In this document: in pieces, positions 6,038 to 9,056 of the stretch
Layout of the letters: the number at the start of each line of letters is the position of its first letter
Position numbering within the stretch: position 1 is the stretch's first letter
Source of the DNA: Dehalococcoidia bacterium
Lineage (GTDB): Bacteria; Chloroflexota; Dehalococcoidia; UBA2247
Direction of reading: 5' to 3'
NCBI GenBank assembly: GCA_021159955.1
Contig: JAGHDJ010000085.1
Span: 1 to 9,056 of the forward strand
DNA: 9,056 nt
Made by a program: the position numbers and the translations under genes
Notes under the pieces: model-generated
Database searches by the model: none
The model's input: the letters and a program-made list of their open reading frames with translations, nothing else
What the model was told of the DNA's origin: nothing

Positions 6038-6348
6038 AGGTGTTTGACCTTAATGAAATGATGACACGGCCTTACGAGCAGAGAGAAAAGAATGTCTTTT
6101 ACCAAGCCGAGGAGTTTAAAACCAGGATCATAGAGCTACCACCGGGTGGGGAGATTCCCCTATGCGAGATGGCGGAACACGTTGTGTTCTATGTCTTGGA
6201 TGGCGAGGTAAGAGTTACGGTAAACTCAGAGACAGTAGTCCTCAAGGAGAAACAGTGCCTCATCACCGAACCAGCAACAGTCTGCATGAAAACCGAAAAT
6301 GGCGTTAGGTTAATGGGAATACAGATAGCAAAAAATATCAACCACTAA
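6034..6348 (+). CDS. Small cupin-fold protein
   Basis: A 104-residue single-domain cupin. The first cupin motif is recognisable as LPPGGEIPLCEMAEHVVFYV (35-54) followed by LDGEV (55-59), and a second strand set runs through residues 60-100. The usual ligands HxH...E are not present: by alignment Cys44 and Met46 occupy the two His positions and Val50 the Glu position, with His49 next to it. Cys75 and Cys84 add further thiols. It may therefore bind a soft metal or metalloid, or no metal at all. The ATGA overlap with permease B (6034-6037) makes it the last gene of the operon, so a role in sensing, handling or delivering the transported compound is likely but unproven. Confidence 0.8.
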   Translation: MKVFDLNEMMTRPYEQREKNVFYQAEEFKTRIIELPPGGEIPLCEMAEHVVFYVLDGEVRVTVNSETVVLKEKQCLITEPATVCMKTENGVRLMGIQIAKNINH

Positions 6349-6428
6349 AGCGACTTGTTGCCTGCCAAGGTTCTTCAGATCAAGTGGCGGGGCAACATTC
6401 ATCTTGGCGAGAAAGATTTATCACATAC

Positions 6429-6437
6429 TGCTATAAT
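6429..6437 (+). promoter_or_regulatory. Extended -10 promoter upstream of the SemiSWEET gene
   Basis: TGC immediately followed by consensus TATAAT (6432-6437) is an extended -10 element, which can work without a good -35; I see no -35 at the right spacing. The start would be near 6444, about 27 nt before the TTG at 6471. Confidence 0.45.
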
Positions 6438-6488
6438 CAATCCAATCAAACACCAAGAGGAGATTCAATCTTGCAGTTAGAATAATCC

Positions 6489-6725
6489 TTGGGTTTAGTC
6501 GCTGGGGCACTAGTAACATGTGGTATGATTCCGCAACTGATTCGCGTCTCCAAATTAAAAAGCGCCCGTGAGATAAGTAGGCTTTTTACTATAATGCTTT
6601 TGCTGGGTATGTTCTGCTGGTTAGCCTACGGAATTTACCTCAATCTCACTCCAGTTATTGTTTGGAATGCAACAGGAGCAGTTCTCATTTCCCCACTTCT
6701 ATATGCAAAACTAAAATATGGATAA
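6489..6725 (+). CDS. SemiSWEET/MtN3-type sugar transporter, 5' end damaged
   Basis: The 78 readable residues match the three-helix SemiSWEET (PQ-loop) fold: GLVAGALVTCGMIPQLIRV with the PQ motif, KSAREIS, a second helix LLLGMFCWLAYGIYL, then VIVWNATGAVLISPLLYAKL. Such proteins dimerise to pass sugars. The natural start is probably TTG 6471, which has AGAGGAG (6456-6462) 8 nt upstream and would give 84 residues, the usual family length. That frame is cut by TAA at 6483-6485 after four codons. The annotated TTG at 6489 lacks a ribosome site. The gene is therefore either freshly inactivated, weakly re-initiated, or affected by a sequencing error. Confidence 0.75.
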   Translation: MGLVAGALVTCGMIPQLIRVSKLKSAREISRLFTIMLLLGMFCWLAYGIYLNLTPVIVWNATGAVLISPLLYAKLKYG

Positions 6726-6795
6726 ATAGGTGAGAGGGCGTTAATTGCCACTCTTATTCTTTCTGGGCTTTTCTATCAACACTTGCCACACAGAC

Positions 6796-6881
6796 CTCGC
6801 CTCCTACTTACCTTCCTCATTCGCGACATCGAGACCGACGCAGTGCTCTTCGTGGGACGCGTGGCAAACCCGAATGCGTAA
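6796..6881 (+). pseudogene. 3'-end relic of a second serpin gene
   Basis: Bases 6812-6895 align without gaps to 3457-3540 of the serpin locus with 7 differences in 84. The reading frame gives FLIRDIETDAVLFVGRVANP then NA and stop, against ...LFIGRVSNPNA in the intact gene. Most codon differences are silent or conservative, so the copy diverged while still functional and was later truncated. Weaker, gapped similarity reaches back to about 6795. The match continues 14 nt past the stop into GTCATTG. Nothing else of the serpin is left here. Confidence 0.85.
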
Positions 6882-6907
6882 AGCCTATGTCATTGCACAC
6901 CGATAGC

Positions 6908-6936
6908 TTGACATTCACATATCACAATCATAGGCT
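6908..6936 (+). promoter_or_regulatory. Possible promoter of the DUF6506-like gene
   Basis: Consensus TTGACA (6908-6913), 17-nt spacer, weak -10 TAGGCT (6931-6936, three of six). The position, about 40 nt before the ATG at 6982, fits. Confidence 0.35.
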
Positions 6937-6981
6937 GTGAAAGCAATTATCCACAGGAATTACCTTAGGAGGGTAATGAAT

Positions 6982-7305
6982 ATGGCATTCAAAGCAGTCT
7001 TCCTTGCTCATGCCTCAGATGCAGAGCCAGAGAAGGATAGAAATCTAATAGAAACATCCACATACAAACTCTTTTCAGTAGTGGTCAAAAATCAAGCTCA
7101 AGCAGTTAAAGAGTGCAAAAAGCTCGTTAAAGAAGAAGGCATTCATTCAGTCCTGCTCTGCCCTGGATTTTCGGATAGAAATGTTGCGGAGATAACCGAA
7201 GCAGTTGGAGAGAATGTTGGAGTTGCTGTAGCAAGAGGAGGCAGTCCTGGCCGCAGGGTCCCAGCGGAGGTAAGAGTAAGAGCATACTCCTCGCCAGACG
7301 CATAA
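6982..7305 (+). CDS. DUF6506-like small protein
   Basis: A 107-residue soluble protein with alternating strand and helix segments: AFKAVFLAHASDAEPEKDRN, then TYKLFSVVVKNQAQAVKECK, EEGIHSVLLCPGFSDRNVAE and VGENVGVAVARGGSPGRR. The order (hydrophobic first strand, central helix, LCPGFSD loop, VGVAVARG) resembles the DUF6506 family, whose function is unknown. The start at 6982 is set by AGGAGGG at 6967-6973; the in-frame GTG at 6937 and ATG at 6976 are poorer. The final codons (SSPDA) overlap, in another frame, a possible serpin-tail relic, so the natural C-terminus near RAY may have been replaced when that fragment arrived. Confidence 0.65.
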   Translation: MAFKAVFLAHASDAEPEKDRNLIETSTYKLFSVVVKNQAQAVKECKKLVKEEGIHSVLLCPGFSDRNVAEITEAVGENVGVAVARGGSPGRRVPAEVRVRAYSSPDA

Positions 7306-7322
7306 CAAATTCAAATGCGTAA
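7286..7322 (+). pseudogene. Possible third serpin 3'-tail relic
   Basis: In the frame ending with TAA at 7320-7322 the last residues are LLARRITNSNA, against LFVGRVANPNA and LFIGRVSNPNA at the other two sites; 26 of 36 bases match the 6846-6881 copy. As at the other two sites, GTCATTG follows within a few bases (7331). The match is short and this call is tentative. Confidence 0.4.
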
Positions 7323-7355
7323 GTTCCTTCGTCATTGCCAGCCTTTTTCCCTTAC

Positions 7356-7410
7356 GTCATTGCGGTGAGCCGAAGCCCTGAGTGCAGCGAAGGGGCAGCG
7401 TAGCAATCTC
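7356..7410. repeat. GTCATTGC...GCAATCTC element, long variant
   Basis: It begins GTCATTGCGGTGAG and ends GTAGCAATCTC, with an internal GCCGAAGCCCTGAGTGCAGC segment. The boundary motifs match those of the 296-329 and 7582-7614 elements. It is followed directly by the C/T-rich palindrome at 7413-7435. Confidence 0.7.
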
Positions 7411-7412
7411 TC

Positions 7413-7435
7413 CCCTCTCCCTTGACGGGAGAGGG
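7413..7435. repeat. Palindromic repeat, C/T-rich, copy 2
   Basis: Identical to the element at 6-28: CCCTCTCCC (7413-7421), TTGAC, GGGAGAGGG (7427-7435). A 24-base perfect match about 7.4 kb away marks it as a dispersed repeat. Confidence 0.85.
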
Positions 7436-7494
7436 AATCATGTCCAATTCATCAGGGAAGCGCGGCAATCTCTTGATACATTTACCATGGGCAT

Positions 7495-7545
7495 GTAGCG
7501 CGACCCTTTAGGGTCGCCTTAAGCGAGGCTAAAGCCTCGCGCTAC
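7495..7545. repeat. Compound palindrome: two hairpins inside an outer stem
   Basis: Outer arms GTAGCGC (7495-7501) and GCGCTAC (7539-7545) enclose two perfect 7-bp hairpins: GCGACCC/GGGTCGC (7500-7517, loop TTTA) and GCGAGGC/GCCTCGC (7523-7540, loop TAAA). It would fold into a branched structure on either strand. It is a different repeat family from its neighbours; no coding role is seen. Confidence 0.75.
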
Positions 7546-7581
7546 GATTTGTCTCATTGCGAATAACTTTTTCCCTATGTC

Positions 7582-7614
7582 ATTGCGAGTCCTTCCAGGG
7601 AAGGACGTGGCAAT
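7582..7614. repeat. GTCATTGC...GCAATCTC palindromic element
   Basis: The arms ATTGC-GA-GTCCTTCC and GGAAGGAC-GT-GGCAAT form a long stem with a small internal mismatch. It has the same design as 296-329, including the GTC and CTC borders. Confidence 0.8.
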
Positions 7615-7626
7615 CTCTTACATCTC

Positions 7627-7649
7627 CTCCCTCCCCTGACAGGAGGGAG
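7627..7649. repeat. Palindromic repeat, CTCCCTCC family
   Basis: CTCCCTCC (7627-7634) faces GGAGGGAG (7642-7649), followed by TTAGAGA, the same tail as the 178-242 copies. It follows a GTCATTGC element directly, echoing the company these families keep in the first cluster. Confidence 0.75.
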
Positions 7650-7707
7650 TTAGAGAAAGGGGAATTATTTTGAAATTGCTTCGCCGGAGCAAAAATCCAG
7701 AAGCTCA

Positions 7708-7749
7708 ACCAGCCTTGCACATTTAATCTAACTGTTTAATGAGGCTGGT
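7708..7749. repeat. Imperfect hairpin upstream of membrane-protein gene
   Basis: Outer arms ACCAGCCT (7708-7715) and AGGCTGGT (7742-7749); an inner stem pairs CATT-AA (7720-7726, one bulged T) with TTAATG (7736-7741). No U-tract follows. It could be a leader structure or a lone repeat; I cannot decide. Confidence 0.35.
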
Positions 7750-7890
7750 AAGATTAACATTCCGATGAAATGTTAAACAGGCGAATTAGACCACTTTCTA
7801 GAAGTTCGCTATAACATCTAGGTCCATATGTGCTCCTGCCCTCAATATGGTATGCTTGATTATCGAAAAGATTGGACAGAAAGAGATGAA

Positions 7891-8388
7891 ATGAAGAAGA
7901 GTCTTTTCTTGAATAAGTCCTGGCTAACGGTGATAACATGCGTTAGGGAATTCTTCACTTTTGAAGAGAGCGCCCAAGGCAAGAGAAAGCGAAAAGAAGT
8001 TCTTGTACTGGCAGGGGTATTTTGCGCTCTGGTAATCAGCGCTATTATCGTCGGGGTTAGTGATAACATTCCAGGTATAGTACTATGCTATCTGGCAGCC
8101 GTCGTTCTGGCTGTAGCAGCAACACGCACCTGGAGAAAAACAAGGAGGTTCTTAATTCTCGTGGCGGCCTCCGTGGTCGGGTTCTTTGTCTTCGTTTTTC
8201 TACACAATGCTTTTTACGCCCTGACAATGCTTACTAACCACATTGCCGCATTAAGCCATTTGATGGAAGCCTTTCATGTGGTATTCTTCATCATTGCTGT
8301 TTTCCTGTGTCCAGCCACCTTTCTGGTGGGAGGCGTGGGTAGCATAGTCTATGCCATCATAGAACGGAGAAAACGGTCAGCCAGATAA
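7891..8388 (+). CDS. Four-helix membrane protein, function unknown
   Basis: A 165-residue integral membrane protein that I do not recognise. A soluble N-terminus with a basic stretch (GKRKRKE, 30-36) is followed by four probable membrane segments at about 37-56, 60-78, 87-107 and 126-156, and a basic C-terminus ERRKRSAR. The positive-inside rule puts both ends in the cytoplasm. Polar or charged residues within the hydrophobic part are few (HN in the third helix, a His in the fourth), so no transport or catalytic motif stands out. ATG 7891 is chosen because a purine-rich AAAGAGA precedes it and the sequence before it (from ATG 7828) is Cys-rich and unlike a membrane protein N-terminus; neither start has a strong ribosome site. 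It stands alone between a repeat cluster and a glycolytic gene. Confidence 0.7.
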   Translation: MKKSLFLNKSWLTVITCVREFFTFEESAQGKRKRKEVLVLAGVFCALVISAIIVGVSDNIPGIVLCYLAAVVLAVAATRTWRKTRRFLILVAASVVGFFVFVFLHNAFYALTMLTNHIAALSHLMEAFHVVFFIIAVFLCPATFLVGGVGSIVYAIIERRKRSAR

Positions 8389-8657
8389 GTCCAAATCACC
8401 TTAACATTGTGGCTAATTGGTCAACTACCGCCAAGGCACATGAAGCCAACCTCTGGCAAATTGCCCTTGTTTACAATTATAATCGCAAGAGAGTGTCACC
8501 CACAAGTAATTTTCCTTCCCAAAGTGCTATTAAACCCCAACCCCCTTGCCAGACAGGGTATAATCCTCATAGAATAACCACACTACTCAATGCAGGAGAA
8601 CATCCAACGGCAGAGAACAATTAAAGCTAATTTGAAGCTGAAAGGGAGATAATACCA
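8389..8657. other. Intergenic stretch upstream of the GAPDH gene
   Basis: There is no convincing gene; a GTG-initiated frame at 8409-8624 lacks a ribosome site and protein-like composition. Two TATAAT boxes occur (8478-8483 and 8559-8564), neither with a good -35 at 16-18 nt, so either could be the GAPDH promoter. No terminator is evident after 8388. Confidence 0.45.
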
Positions 8658-9056
8658 ATGAAGAAAGTAGCCATTAACGGTTTGGGACGCATTGGCCGAT
8701 TGATTTTACGCTATTACTTATCTAACCCCCCTGATAACATCGAAATTGTAGCCGTTAACGATCTAATTCCGTTAGACGAACTTGCCTATTTGATTCGTTA
8801 TGACTCCGTGCATGGGAGGGCTTCATTTCCCGTTGAATCTGGTGCAGACTACCTTCAACTGGGAACGCAAAGATTAACCGTTTTAAGTGAAAGGGATCCT
8901 GCAAAACTCCCCTGGGAGGCTCTCGGTGTTGATGTTGTTTTAGAGTGTACCGGTCTTTTTAGAAGGCGGGAAGATGCGGCAAAGCATCTGGAGGCAGGAG
9001 CATCTAAGGTTATTATCAGTGCACCTTCTGAGAGTGCCGATTTAACTACAGTAATG
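8658..9056 (+). CDS. gap: Glyceraldehyde-3-phosphate dehydrogenase, N-terminal part (cut by window end)
   Basis: The first 133 codons of a type I GAPDH, which oxidises glyceraldehyde 3-phosphate to 1,3-bisphosphoglycerate with NAD(P) in glycolysis or runs in reverse in gluconeogenesis. The Rossmann motif is AINGLGRIGRL (5-15), followed by IVAVNDL (30-36), where Asp35 sits at the end of the second strand and favours NAD. SVHGRASF, VVLECTGLF (with Cys97-Thr-Gly) and SKVIISAPS are in the expected order. The catalytic Cys (usually near residue 150) lies beyond the window. GGGAG at 8644-8648 supports the ATG. The frame is open to the last base; it shares no operon with the upstream membrane-protein gene, 269 bp away. 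Confidence 0.95.
   Translation, partial: MKKVAINGLGRIGRLILRYYLSNPPDNIEIVAVNDLIPLDELAYLIRYDSVHGRASFPVESGADYLQLGTQRLTVLSERDPAKLPWEALGVDVVLECTGLFRRREDAAKHLEAGASKVIISAPSESADLTTVM

Noticed and set aside
6357..6395. GTTGCC...GGCAAC stem after the cupin gene as a terminator
   Set aside because: The stem is interrupted, the loop is long and no U-tract follows.
7495..7545. tRNA or small structured RNA gene
   Set aside because: It has a branched fold but no anticodon arm, T-loop or acceptor features, and it is too short; repeat-type DNA is a better fit.
1..7650. CRISPR array
   Set aside because: The repeats are palindromic, of several families and irregularly spaced, with no constant repeat-spacer pattern and no cas genes.
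8409..8624. 71-codon plus-strand open frame upstream of the GAPDH gene
   Set aside because: It has a GTG start without a ribosome site and no recognisable protein character; it probably covers the GAPDH promoter region.

Overview
The window looks like a piece of a bacterial chromosome, most likely Chloroflexota (Dehalococcoidia-like). That is an inference from a lipoprotein serpin, short GC-rich palindromic repeats of the GTCATTGCGAG...GCAATCTC type, and the gene mix; no rRNA or other decisive marker is present. Strong Shine-Dalgarno sites and good sigma-70-type promoters recur. The region mixes intact genes with decayed ones.

Layout. Bases 1-330 are a cluster of inverted repeats with no gene. 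A minus-strand surface lipoprotein (490-2019) is divergent from a plus-strand serpin lipoprotein (2249-3526); each has its own promoter in the shared upstream region. Converging on the serpin is a minus-strand pseudogene of an ECF-transporter substrate-binding (S) component (3554-4136) with one frameshift and three in-frame stops, preceded by a possible promoter and a ~130-nt leader with a strong hairpin. Bases 4493-6348 hold a tight operon: a PadR-family regulator, two homologous small permeases (ArsP_1/DUF318-like) and a small cupin. The last three genes are joined by ATGA overlaps. The operon promoter overlaps a dyad that could be the PadR operator.

Next come a SemiSWEET-type sugar transporter whose best start is followed by a stop at codon 5, a ~90-bp relic of a second serpin 3' end (about 6796-6881), a DUF6506-like small protein (6982-7305) that runs into a possible third serpin-tail relic (to 7322), and a second repeat cluster (7331-7650) sharing element families with the first. 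A four-helix membrane protein (7891-8388) and the start of a type I glyceraldehyde-3-phosphate dehydrogenase gene (8658 to window end, incomplete) close the window.

Working together. The PadR-permease-permease-cupin unit reads as an inducible export or transport module of unknown substrate; its cupin carries Cys/Met/His where metal-binding His/Glu normally sit. The two lipoproteins would act at the cell surface, the serpin as a protease inhibitor. Serpin-tail relics next to repeat elements suggest a past family of serpin copies, or tail fragments carried with the repeats.
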